Assembly: GCA_048013815.1 (NCBI GenBank)
Contig: CM106585.1
Location: forward strand, 5,208,001 to 5,272,000
DNA: 64,000 nt
Source: Setoptus koraiensis
Lineage: Eukaryota; Arthropoda
Direction of reading: 5' to 3'
The notes under the pieces are model-generated. The model did no database searches and was not told the DNA's origin. It worked only from the letters and a program-made list of their open reading frames with translations. Shown here piece by piece: positions 49,793 to 60,492 of this stretch. Numbering within the stretch: position 1 is the stretch's first letter; each line of letters opens with the position of its first letter. Position numbers and translations under genes: made by a program.

Positions 49793-52092
49793 ATCAAGAG
49801 GATTCATTTGGAGGGACAAATTAGCTCAGTGCTCATTCAGTTATTCATCTTGAACAGTTCAATCCATCTAGTCATCAACGTCTGTGTCTGTCACCCGTAT
49901 CATTAAATCAACTTACTTTAAGAATAAAATTTCAACTCGATTCCAAACTTCTCGAACTGTCACAAGAATGCTCCACGCCGCGGAGCATTGTTGCGTTGCG
50001 ATGGCCCATTGCTAACGGCGCGTCGAATCGTAGGCAAATAGTTTTTGTGTGTGTCGCACTAATCTCATTCTAGAGTCAAGCTGTTTTGAAATTTATGCAA
50101 ATATTGAAGCCAACTTACACTCATTTACTCGCTTTGGAAACAGATCGTTACTGTTGTTGATGCGCAATGACCTCAGGCAAGCAGCTAATGGGATGAATTT
50201 TCCTCTATCGATATTCCGGGAATTTTGTTTATTGTTTGTATCAAAAATGTCGACACGGAACACTTCCTATGTCCTTGATAACAATTTTCTCATTGGTTCT
50301 ACTCTATTGCTGCGTCCAACCGATCATCAGATCACCTGTTGCGGACTTGGTAGCTGCGACCAATCTCCTTCGTTTCTGTTGTACACATAGCGCCCCTAGT
50401 CTCGTGCAAACTAACAAGGGAACATCGGATAAATCGCCCAGCGTCTGTTATTGTCTGAGTCTTGCTATTCGAGTCGCAAGTCAGACACTCATGAGCTCGA
50501 AGGGACAATTCTATTTAGAATATTTTGTTTATATTTATCACTGCAACTCGTTGTAGGTGATCATCTATTTATCCATGCAACGGAAAATTGTTTCTTTTTT
50601 GCGTAGTAACATGAACCGAGATTCTATATAGCTCATATTGTCAATGATCATTTTTATGTTGTCGCAAGTTGACTTTTGCATTACACAATTTCGTCGCGTT
50701 GAAAACGCACACAAATAAATCAACATCGATTGCATCATTTAAGTGCAGTTCATAAAATCACGACCTTTCCATATATTTATTGCCTTTAAATTATTATTAT
50801 TATTAAATAATTATTCCGCCACAAAGAGTGATCCGCGATCATGTTCAAGCAGACACAATCAAGCATCAATGACACATTCTGTAGTTACTTAACAAAATGC
50901 GCTGTCATTACGCATCGTGCTGTATTGTGAGGATAAACAACAGCATGAAAAATGGGCCAACAGCCATTCGTTCCATTAGCAACACCATTATATGCCAGCC
51001 TATTTTACACTATTGTAAACTCTCATGTATTACACAATTTTTTGTGCGTGTTGGTCCTCACTGGGAAAACCTACACATCAAATTACCTGTACTTGTACTG
51101 TTGTGTATTATGAGGAGCCACTGCTGGGGAACTATATTCCTTTGTTTTGCTATTGTTTCGGGTGAAGACTAGGCCGGCAAGCGTTATATAGAAGCACAAC
51201 AGTTATTACGAAACGTAATAATTATACGAGATAACGATGATCACGTGTTAACTAACAAGGTAAAGCTCATTCCAGATGACAGTAGATCGACTGCCCTGGT
51301 CAGGCTCAGCAAGGTATGAAGGTTCGAAAGGTCTATCAAAAACTGGGAAAACGAACAGTTTCTGCAATAATTGCTATTTTCTGAAATAATTTCATGAATT
51401 CGCTCGTGCCGCAGGCCTGTTTACTACGAGCCATTCGTCCGTTATTTGCAAAATTTTTCATTTTATTAATTTTTAATTATCTATTTTGTGCGGTTGCTGC
51501 TCCATAAATAGGCGAATGAGCATGATAAAACTACTTTTGAGGCTAGATATCTCAAAGGTAGGGCATTGTCTACAAGGAGAGGGGTTACGTTCTCACAAGG
51601 AACGTGACACAGTTCAAGAAGGCCAAAGTCGAGTTGGATTCAAGGCCATGCCGAGGAAGGGGTGTTTACTTCGTTGGCAACGACGCAAAATGGTACGAAA
51701 TGAAACCAAAACTGCTCTAAAAATTCAGACACGCTATTCTCTACTTGTCAGCAAGACTTGTGAGAGATATAATGTTATAAGGGCCATTTAAAATTCGTTG
51801 TAATCAATCGTATCATCAGGAAATATAGTATTCAATATTATTGGTTCATTCCACCTATAATTGATGACTGCTAAAATGACAATTGGCAAACGTGGCAAAA
51901 CCGAGAGTAATGCAAACTTGAAGGCGATGAAGAAGCGTTCTGTTAGAAGTCCAAGATCAATACGCGATGTAGCGCCAATGTATCAACATGCAATAAAATT
52001 CAAGTTTGTTTTATTTCGATAGAATAGATAATCATCGATGATATAAGATGAGGAATGATGATAGGTATAGAGATATACTGATTGATAGCAGC
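49793..52092. other. 2.3-kb interval between CIB2 and GST
   Basis: CIB2 3' UTR, then AT-rich DNA. Short overlapping frames at 50049-50556 and 50897-51172 show no recognisable domain. A 52-codon open stretch at 51562-51720, directly after an AGGTAG acceptor-like site (GIVYKERGYVLTRNVTQFKK at its start), reads like protein but matches no family I know. I see no RNA gene. Confidence 0.45.
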
Positions 52093-52967
52093 TCAGTCCT
52101 TCTTAGAGTATGGTCCTCCCCATGTGGCCGGTGCCCCATTGAGTGCGAAACCGGCGCTCTTGTCCGATGCCAGATACTTAGCAACGTTGGGTAGTGCCTT
52201 GACGCGAGCGTGGTAATTCTTCAAGCTCTCAAATGCGTCCAATACTGTAGGTTCAAGCACTAGCTGCTGATCTAAAAATTCATATAGTATGAAGTCGACA
52301 TAGGTGACGTAATCGCCAGCTAAAAATGGTCGGCTGCCAAGGAAGTCAGCGAGGCTTTTTAGCTTGGCTGGCAATTCCTTGAGGTAGTCAACCTTTAGTT
52401 CATGAAAGTCTGGCTTGTAGCACATCATGGCAAATTGATATCTGTAATCATGAACTTGCTGTTCAGCCAGGTCGGTACGCAATCTGTCGGCATCGTTGCG
52501 GGCGTCCAAATTGTATTTGCGAGCCACGTAGCGCATGATGGTCAACGATTGGGTCAATTTGACATCGCCATCAATTAAATAGGGCAAATTGGGAAAGTCC
52601 AGACCGTGTGTGAATTTTTCGTTGAGCCATTCGCTTCTGTCGAATGTGGGCGGTGGTCCGCAGTTGTAGAGTTTGTCGGTGAACTCGACTCCGGCTTGAG
52701 CCAACAAGAGACGAATCGATTGGGCCAACTATGGGATCGGGGGCGTTGGAACAACAAGACACAAGGCACAGATTGATGGTGTTAGTTAGCGGTCGGTTAG
52801 TAGCCAGTGGAGATTGTGGGCCAGAGTCAGTAGTGGACACAGAGCCACCGATTGACACGCAGTCACCGATTGACAAAGAATGATAATTGTTCATTGTGAG
52901 ACATTGAGCAGTTGTGTTGCGTAATACTTACACCGCGAATGCCCCAGTATCCTAGTGTGACTGGCAT
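52093..52967 (-). CDS. GSTM-like: mu-class glutathione S-transferase
   Basis: Cytosolic detoxification enzyme. Exon 1 (52967-52932) encodes MPVTLGYWGIRG and exon 2 (52728-52093) continues LAQSIRLLLAQAGVEF, phase 0, intron 203 bp, total 223 residues. MPxxLGYWxIRG is the mu-class signature, with the catalytic Tyr at residue 7. FPNLPYLIDGDVKLTQSLTI is the glutathione-binding cis-Pro and SNAIL-like region, with Thr-Gln-Ser here. The C-terminal helical domain includes FLAGDYVTYVDFILYE. Mu GSTs are expanded in mites and ticks, and the mite group 8 allergens belong to this class, consistent with an acarine host. Confidence 0.95.
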
Positions 52968-53397
52968 GATGATTGAATGATGGGCAAATTGTTATTTTAT
53001 TTAAAAGATGGATGAGCTGTGATTTAATTTTCAGATTGATTGGTGGTTGAATGGCGATGACAGTTGACGACTGTTGCTGACAATTGCTGGCTGTTACACT
53101 GACGATTAACGGATAAACGAGAAAGTTTTATACGATGCGACACGAGGCAAAAGCACGAATGTAATGAGAGAAGCCCACAAGTGTGGCCGCAAACTGATGG
53201 GTGTGGTGCCAGTGAACAGGCTGTGCGCAAAGGGTTCTGTGCCGGCGAGCGTCAGTGTGCCTGATTCCTGCTCCACTGTGTACCTATAATATTGGCGTAT
53301 TTTTAGCAGCACTCAACCAGCACCGACAACGCACTAAGTAACGCACGCACTGTGCACTAGTGTGGTACCGAGCGCACCGGCAACACGTTGTGCACCG

Positions 53398-53446
<49 letters not shown>

Positions 53447-54837
53447 ACAGTGTAACATCGTCTGTCAAAAGTTCGAGAAAGATCTTTCGCGCTGTTTTCG
53501 TCCGGAGGGGGGCGATTTGTATTGCATACTGCGGTTGTCGTTGTCCTGTCGAATGTGCACATTGGGATGTACTAACGAGTACAAGCTCGTTAGTCATTCT
53601 GCAGCAACTGCTCGTTGTTTGGCCGACGTCACACGGCCCTGGCCGCCAAAGTGAGAACTTGGACTTTTTTGGCGAACGGAACACGCCAAGAAACAGGCTC
53701 CGGCAATGTGCACCTGCAGTTTGGAATTTGAAAGAAAATTCCTAGCTATTCTAGGTACAGAAAGAACGAGTTACATAACTATTTTTAGAAGAGACTATTG
53801 TGTGCAATGTAAAGTGGCTGCCAATGAGAGTCTCTCCGTTTGTCTAGTGTTTAGCGCGAGGTTACATAGTGCTGGCAACAAGCGCACAACAAAAGGCTTG
53901 TTCTTGGGCTAGCGTTAGCTGTTATCTGGCGTTCTTTGGGCCAACAATGTGAGACAGGCTAGTTGTGGATGAGGTGAGAACAACAAAGAGCTCCTATGTG
54001 TACATTGCGCCCTATAACGATACACAATAAGCACAAACAGTACAGGTGCATCATTATTATCTGGCATTATTGCTTGGCATTACTTCATTATCAAGGCCAA
54101 CCACATTACCTTTTTGGAGATATTGTGTGTGTGTGTCTGCTGCCAGCACATTGCCAGTGCCAATTAAGCGTCTGACGTGACATAATATACTGTACTCGTA
54201 CACACACACACACACATATATAGTACAGTATCTGTATATAAATTATGGCTCAACAACAATCATGCGGAGACAAACAGAATGGGAAGGACATAAGATGGCA
54301 ACAAGCAAAGAAATCTCTCAATAGCTGCGAATTTGCTGCCGCTGCCAAACTTTCTCGCTATTCATCGTACCTTTTCACTGGCTGTTGCTTTCGACGAGGC
54401 CATCGGACAGCCACTCTGACAAGTACACGATTTTCGGGCTCAACCATCGCAAGTTAACTTGCAATTATTCGAAGTTCGAACACACCAATCGACTGTCAAA
54501 ACGAGCGCCATCCTGTGCAACATCCATTGGCGCACTATCGGTTTCTATATGCCAATGCCAAGCGACGCTAATGCGAGCTGCCAGCAACGTAACTCGCAAA
54601 GCTCGTCAACGATATGACTCATATCCACTTTACAGATACACTTCTCTGACTTGCTAAACAACGACTTTACATATGAATCAATTAGCGAACCATTTTAGAC
54701 ACTAGAGTGACACATTAGTGATTTATTAGTAGGGTTTAATTCGTTGATTTACAATGCATCTTTTCATTGATTATGTACATTTGTTTCATGACATCTTTCA
54801 TCATCGACTTACAAGAGGCCAAGTCAACATTTGTCTA
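52968..54837. other. intergenic region with CA microsatellite
   Basis: The GST promoter lies in the left part. Short overlapping frames at 53024-53745 are mostly products of the CA repeat. A second short CA run is at about 54200. No supported gene. Confidence 0.5.
53400..53444. repeat. CA microsatellite
   Basis: About 22 uninterrupted CA units. Confidence 0.97.
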
Positions 54838-55386
54838 TTATAGCGACCCGTGTGCTGCGGGATGTTCTTCCGAAGGCCCCAGACCCCGTTCAAAATAATC
54901 CGCTAGAGGCGCCACCATCCTTGAAATATGTGCGGCCAAAGGCAGCTTGTTCCATTTAATATTTTCTCTCTTCGATTGCTCCAAATCTATTTGCGCATTG
55001 TCTATAGCCAGTTCGCCATCACGCCCATAACTACTCATCGTGGTCGACTGCCACTCGCTTATAGAAAGCCGAGTGGCGCTGCCCTGTAGGATTTTTTTAA
55101 AACTAGATGTAAGGGCATTGGGAAGACCTCACACAATACACGTTTATGTCAGAGACTGTTGATGCATCCTATGTATCAACTTGTTATTTGTGGCGAGAGT
55201 AATTCTTTTTTTCAAATCTATCTCATTATTCTGATACGAAATTCGAAAGGTTCTGGTCCTCTAGAAACACGTCCTCTGTGTGGATTATCTGTGTTGGTTG
55301 CCTTCTTCCGCCGGAACAACTTTTGGCGCCAATCTTTAGGGCCCCACCATGTTTTTCTGGAGCTGGACCCTCCACAATATGTAGAA
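54838..55386 (-). CDS. candidate C-terminal exons of an unrecognised gene
   Basis: The terminal exon 55083-54838 (81 codons) starts after a TCCTACAG acceptor, and AATAAA lies downstream on the minus strand (54727-54722). It contains KWNKLPLAAHISRMVAPLAD and ends in PAAHGSL, is more GC-rich than its surroundings and is not repetitive. A preceding exon 55386-55238 (IIHTEDVFLEDQNLSNF at its end) joins in phase 0 through a weaker GTATCA donor. The frame continues further upstream but meets an in-frame TGA, so the 5' structure is unresolved. I do not recognise the product. It could be a real gene, a decaying one, or a chance frame. Confidence 0.35.
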
Positions 55387-57018
55387 CTTGTCAAAACTCA
55401 TCTAACAATACTAGGTTCGCCGATATAGGAGCGAATGTACTGGACTGAAAATGAAAAAAAAAACATCAAATGTGCCTCAAAATGCATGGAATAAGTTCCG
55501 GATATCAAGAGACGATATGGCACGTCAAATGCCTAGTTGGCGTTCCACTTTGCTCTATCAATCAGTATAATGAATCAATACCTGTACAAATACATCGTAT
55601 AGAGATCCAGATTGTCGGATTGTGGTAATGGCTCAGTGATCATTCATAGTCTTAGTCAAGAGAGATAATTGACTACTGTTGCGGTAGTTGAACTCACAGC
55701 AGCAGAAACATACACATCTGTTTGGATGTCACTTTATAGAAAGAATTGTGAGAATACCCTACGAATTTTTATACTTGCTCTTACATAATCACGCTAATAT
55801 GGAGGCGACACGCTTCAGAACTCTTTTCGTCGGTGGCGTGTATTTTTCTTTTCATTTTCATGCAACTTTTGCTTCTAGAGTTGAAACTACAGTAGTAAAA
55901 TGAAAGAATTGCTCACACGATGGAGTGTTTTATAGTCGCAATTAGAATTCGATATAAATGCTTACTCAAATACAACTCTTCATGGTCTCTCGCTACATTG
56001 GGTTCTATATCTATCTAATACATGTCGCGTCGCGTCGTGTTCGTAGTCTACTTTCAAGCCGTCTGCTATACAAGTATGCATCTTGCTTCGTGCTTCATTA
56101 TTGTCTCAGTTCGAATAATGCATGACTAATGCCCAGACAACGCTCTAAAATCTCAAGGTCAAACTACCCTTTCGCCATGTATTCCTTCTATTCTGATTGT
56201 ATGTTAGCTCGGTTTTCAGTTTAAAGATTTCATTGAGATTTTGTCATCACATTGACACTGCGGCAAAAGTAATGCTTATAGATGGGGTCAACAGAAAAAA
56301 GAGTCAAGACTTTCGTTGAGACGATATTGGTTGCACAAAATTTCCATATTGTGTGTTCACTGTGGTAATTGTTGGTTTTTCAACCGCAAATTTATTCAGT
56401 TTTCTGTTTTCCGCATAAGTGAGGAGCCTTTCGGAACAATTGTCCAATATAACTAGAAAACAGTCCAGTCAGATGACTACGAAGAATAGATTTTCAGGGA
56501 TTAGAGAAGTACACTTTCTTGAAGCAAACTTTTCGTAACTGTAGTTCAACATTCAATCTAGATGCTCGTCACATGAATATTTTCTCCCCTTCCGATGGGC
56601 CCTCGGAATCACCCTCGGCAACTTTTCTATATCGATTCCTCGACCTTATCAACGAATTGAGGTAAATTTGTAAGGTATTTTTCTCAGTTAATTTTCTTGG
56701 GGAGCAGTCCTGACATTCACCCTCCTACGTTGTATCTTATGTTATTGTACACTTGGTAGTATGCGCCTCTTCCTCGACTAAAAATACTCCATGGAATATA
56801 AATCGTTGCTCACTCAAACTGGCGAGATAGAAAATAGATGATAAGATCAATGGGATATGTGAATATTTCGTGTTCTCCTTTAGTACGAAACAAACGTCAG
56901 TTAAGCAGCTAATAGTACTAGTCTTTACATTGGCAGATTGGAAATCAATTTATTGTAGCTGACAAAATCAGTGGCCCAAGCGCGAAGAAATTTTGCCTGA
57001 ATCTTGCCGGTCATTGTA
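55387..57018. other. interval with unresolved minus-strand open stretches
   Basis: Several minus-strand stretches of 30-50 codons lie after plausible acceptors (for example starting near 56743 with EGECQDCSPRKLTEK and near 56455 with ILDNCSERLLTYAENRK). They do not join into a convincing model and are separated by stops. This may be the 5' part of the 54838 gene or its remains, or chance. Confidence 0.25.
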
Positions 57019-57423
57019 TTAAGAAGATTCAGTCTCTTTTTGTTTTCTCATATCACTCATGATGTCTATCAGACTTGTCTTTTTTTCGTTGGTCTGGTCC
57101 TCTCTCTTCTTGAGATTGAGTTTCTCTGTTATACTGTTGGTTGGATCTTGCAGATTAGCAAACAAATCTTCGTCAAAATCAAACTCAGTATTGTTGGTTA
57201 CATCATTTTGATCAATTTCGGCCTTAGAGCTTTCCAGTTCCTCCTTTTTGGCGCTGTCAGAATCTTGGCCCCGTTCGCTGCTAACTACTGGGGGTGGACG
57301 TCTCCCGCTACATTTCCAGTCGAGTTGAAGAGTTTGCCCTTGCTCTATCCTGCTGTACAAATCGCATGCCTCATCTACAGACATGAAATCCAAAATTCCA
57401 TTATCTTTAGTTTTATCAATCAT
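57019..57423 (-). CDS. PAGR1: PAGR1 (PA1) homologue, COMPASS/PTIP-associated protein
   Basis: A 134-residue single-exon ORF. The segment LYSRIEQGQTLQLDWKCSGR followed by RPPP matches the conserved core of human PAGR1 (YRLIKEKGLLELEWQCPGRRPP), and EFDFDED matches its following EFDFDDE motif. Beyond that it is acidic and Lys-rich, and KTSLIDIMSDMRKQKE near the C-terminus resembles the human KTSLIDR and VLSDMKRHKK elements. PAGR1 is a small subunit of MLL3/4 histone H3K4 methyltransferase complexes with PTIP and NCOA6. It is head to head with ABCB7, 313 bp between start codons. Confidence 0.8.
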   Translation of the reverse strand: MIDKTKDNGILDFMSVDEACDLYSRIEQGQTLQLDWKCSGRRPPPVVSSERGQDSDSAKKEELESSKAEIDQNDVTNNTEFDFDEDLFANLQDPTNSITEKLNLKKREDQTNEKKTSLIDIMSDMRKQKETESS

Positions 57424-57736
57424 TTTGCCTCAATAATATTATTTTGATTGTCTAATGGTCTACTTAATAAAATAGTAAAAAAGTAATTGATTGATGAATT
57501 TCTCGCCGCGATGAAAAAAGGTGACTACAGTGCAGAAGCACATGAGCAACCACACCACAACAACAATAATAAAATTGTAACATCCAACAGCTGATGATGG
57601 AGAACCAATCCGAGAGTATGTGCGCCAATTGTGATTGTCAAATATAGTCTACAAGATTTTATCTCTGAGAATATTGCTATTATATTACAATTCATCATTC
57701 TCTACATGATTGATCCCATCCGGAGAGAGCTTCAAA
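57424..57736. promoter_or_regulatory. shared upstream region of PAGR1 and ABCB7
   Basis: A 313-bp interval between two divergent start codons; candidate bidirectional promoter. No TATA box or other named element was seen. Confidence 0.45.
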
Positions 57737-60094
57737 ATGTCGAAAATTAGACTATTTCTATTTCTGCATCAAACTAAAACGAATTGGAGCCCTAAAGGTG
57801 ACTATGGTTTCTACTATCACAGCATTCGGAGAATTCCTCCCGAAGACATTTGGATATTGCAGCTCAACTAATCATTGTGTTCCTCTATTCATCTCTAATA
57901 ACCACAGCCAGATATGCGTCAACCACGTTTTCGCCCAAACAACTGGGTTTCGTTCGGCTGGGCAATATAAGCTCATTGGTAGGCAGGGATCTCATGAGGA
58001 AAGGTCACAGAGTTATGCTTCATACGAATGCATCAACCAAGAGTGTCACCCCCCAACGTGTAACCAATAAGCAAATTCTTTCACAAATGATGCAATATGT
58101 GTGGCCAAAAGATAGACCCAACATCAAAAGAAGAGTTGTTGTAGCATTGATACTTCTGATAACAGGAAAGGTAAGGAGGTGCTCGTCTAGAAGGTTTACT
58201 CTACTCACCATCAGCTATTCTATGTACACATTCTATAGCTTTTACTATACTCATCTCTAACACTCTAATATCTTGACCAATCACAGGTAGTATCCATACA
58301 GGCCCCTTTGTTATTCAAGCGTGTAGTAGATTATCTCAACGAAAATACCCAAAAAGACAGCAAAGTACTCACCTTAGATACCCCAACTGAAGCTGTATTT
58401 GCGTTTGCTTGTGCTCTTATATTAGGATATGGAGCTGCCAGAGCTGGATCGTCGCTTTTCAATGAGTTGAGAAACTCCGTATTTGCTAAGGTCGCTAGCG
58501 ATTCGATAAGGCGCGTGGCGGTTAACGTTTTTTCACATCTTCACGGTCTTGATCTAAACTATCACCTAAACAGACAAACTGGAGCCCTGAGCAAGTCCAT
58601 TGATCGCGGATCAAGAGGCATAACTTTTGTGTTATCGTCACTAGTTTTTAATGTTGTTCCAACTATCTTTGAAGTGGCATTAGTAAGTTCAATCCTTTGG
58701 TACAAATGCGGTGGTCAGTTTGCCGCAGTTACTGTGGGCTGTATCGGTAGTTATGCGGCATTCACTTTTGCTTTCACCCAATGGAGGACTAAGTTTAGAG
58801 TTCAAATGAACAAGGCCGAGACACAGGCGAGTTCTAGATCGGTAGATTCCTTAATTAACTACGAGACTGTGAAATATTTCAACAATGAAAAACACGAAAC
58901 CAGACGCTATGAAGAATTGCTGCAGCAGTTTCAAGTTGCTAATCTCAAAACTACAACCAGTTTGGCTGCTCTGAATTTTGGTCAACAGGCTATCTTCAGC
59001 GGATCAATAGCTTGGATTATGATTTTGGCGGCCAAAATGATAGTGGCCGGCGAAACTTCAGTAGGAGATCTAGTCATGGTCAATGGACTATTATTTCAAT
59101 TGCAGATGCCCCTGAACTTTCTCGGCTCAGTTTATAGAGAGGTTCGTCAGTCTCTGATTGATATGCAATCGATGTTTGGTTTAATGAATGTAGAAAGCAC
59201 TATCAAATCCAAGATTGACGCACCTCACCTGATAATGGATTCAAAATCTAGTTCAGTTATATTTGACAATGTTTCCTTTGGGTACAGTAAGGATAGAATG
59301 GTTCTAGATCGAATGAGTTTTGAAGTGCCCAACGGGAAGAAGATTGCGATTGTAGGTGGCAGCGGATGTGGAAAATCAACAATCGTGCGACTGTTATATC
59401 GTTTCTATGATCCCATAGACGGAAAAGTTCTCTTGAATAATCAGAATATAAAAGATGTCGATTTGGATAGTCTAAGAAGACACATAGCTGTAGTTCCCCA
59501 AGACGCTGTTTTATTTCATGACACAATCAAATACAATATACACTATGGAAACTTCGAAACAAGTGACGAGAATGTCTATGAAGCATCCAAAATGGCGGAA
59601 TTGCATGATTCTATTCAGAGATGGCCCCAAAGATACGAAACTCAAGTTGGCGAGCGTGGACTTAAATTAAGTGGAGGAGAGAAACAGAGAGTGGCCATTG
59701 CAAGAGCTATACTCAAAAATAGCCCATTACTAATCTTTGACGAAGCAACATCCTCTTTAGACTCTATCACCGAAGCCGTAAGAATTTTTGACTATCCTGT
59801 GAAAGATTATGTTTAAATGAGCTTTCGTACACTACAACTAATCTTGTCTCTAATCTATTCTCTTACATAACCTATCACTTGCAATTACAGAAAATCATGA
59901 CTGCCTTGAGGAGAGCCGTTCAAAATCGTACATCAATAATGATAGCTCATAGATTAGGCACAGTGTCTGATGCAGACACAATACTAGTGCTAGAGAATGG
60001 TCAGATAGTCGAACGTGGAACTCATCAGATGCTAATGACTAAACCTAGCTCACTATACTATCATCTATGGTCTCAGCAACAAAAGCATCCGTGA
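57737..60094 (+). CDS. ABCB7: mitochondrial ABC half-transporter ABCB7/Atm1
   Basis: Inner-membrane exporter that links mitochondrial Fe-S assembly to the cytosol. Four exons: 57737-57797, 57908-58170, 58287-59777 and 59891-60094 (phases 1, 0, 0), 672 residues. Exon 1 and early exon 2 give a basic leader without acidic residues, as expected for matrix targeting. [14 protein letters not shown] is the ABCB7 signature before the first helix, and [19 protein letters not shown] and [14 protein letters not shown] are conserved in the membrane domain. Walker [11 protein letters not shown]-loop [13 protein letters not shown], signature [10 protein letters not shown], Walker [14 protein letters not shown] and H-loop IAHRLGTV are all intact. 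It is shorter than human (752) at both ends and lacks the C-terminal Cys-rich tail. Confidence 0.95.
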
Positions 60095-60492
60095 TACTAA
60101 TCTTATAGGTTCATCCACCCTTTTTAAAAACATTGCACCGTTACAAGTGTGTTATTGTAGCGACCGATAATAAAATCTATCAAATGTTCAATTTGATTTC
60201 CAATTCGAGCATGATCATTGCAAAGTATAACCATGTAGAGGTCTTTTTCATTCGCACATGGTCAAATGTTGTTGAATTTCATAATTATCTTTCGGTTGCC
60301 TTGGCAACCGATTCAAGCTTCTTTGACGCTCTGGCTCCTGATAGAAAGTCTTCTGACAAGGCTCTCTCTCTCTCTCGGTCTAGTTATCGTCAGAGAATAT
60401 CATATATAATCAAGAATCACGGTATAGAATTTACTCACATTTTATGTTCAGTCAACCTGATTGCCGAAGAAAAAGATCGTAGAAGCACCGAA
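60095..60492. other. ABCB7-IFT88 intergenic region
   Basis: 398 bp between stop and start on the same strand. It holds the X-box. No separate gene. Confidence 0.6.
60295..60308 (+). promoter_or_regulatory. RFX X-box upstream of IFT88
   Basis: GTTGCCTTGGCAAC, a fully symmetric X-box (half sites GTTGCC and GGCAAC, two-base spacer) extended to CGGTTGCC and GGCAACCG, 185 bp upstream of the chosen IFT88 ATG. It lies within the open frame 5' of that ATG, which argues that this upstream part is promoter and not coding. Confidence 0.88.

Noticed and set aside
55238-55560. Selenoprotein or stop-to-Trp editing to explain the TGA upstream of 55386
   Set aside because: There is no match to any selenoprotein family and no SECIS-like element I can recognise. 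A missed intron, decay or chance is simpler.
57004-57447. 147-codon plus-strand frame, hydrophobic
   Set aside because: It lies exactly antisense to PAGR1, whose minus-strand frame carries conserved motifs.
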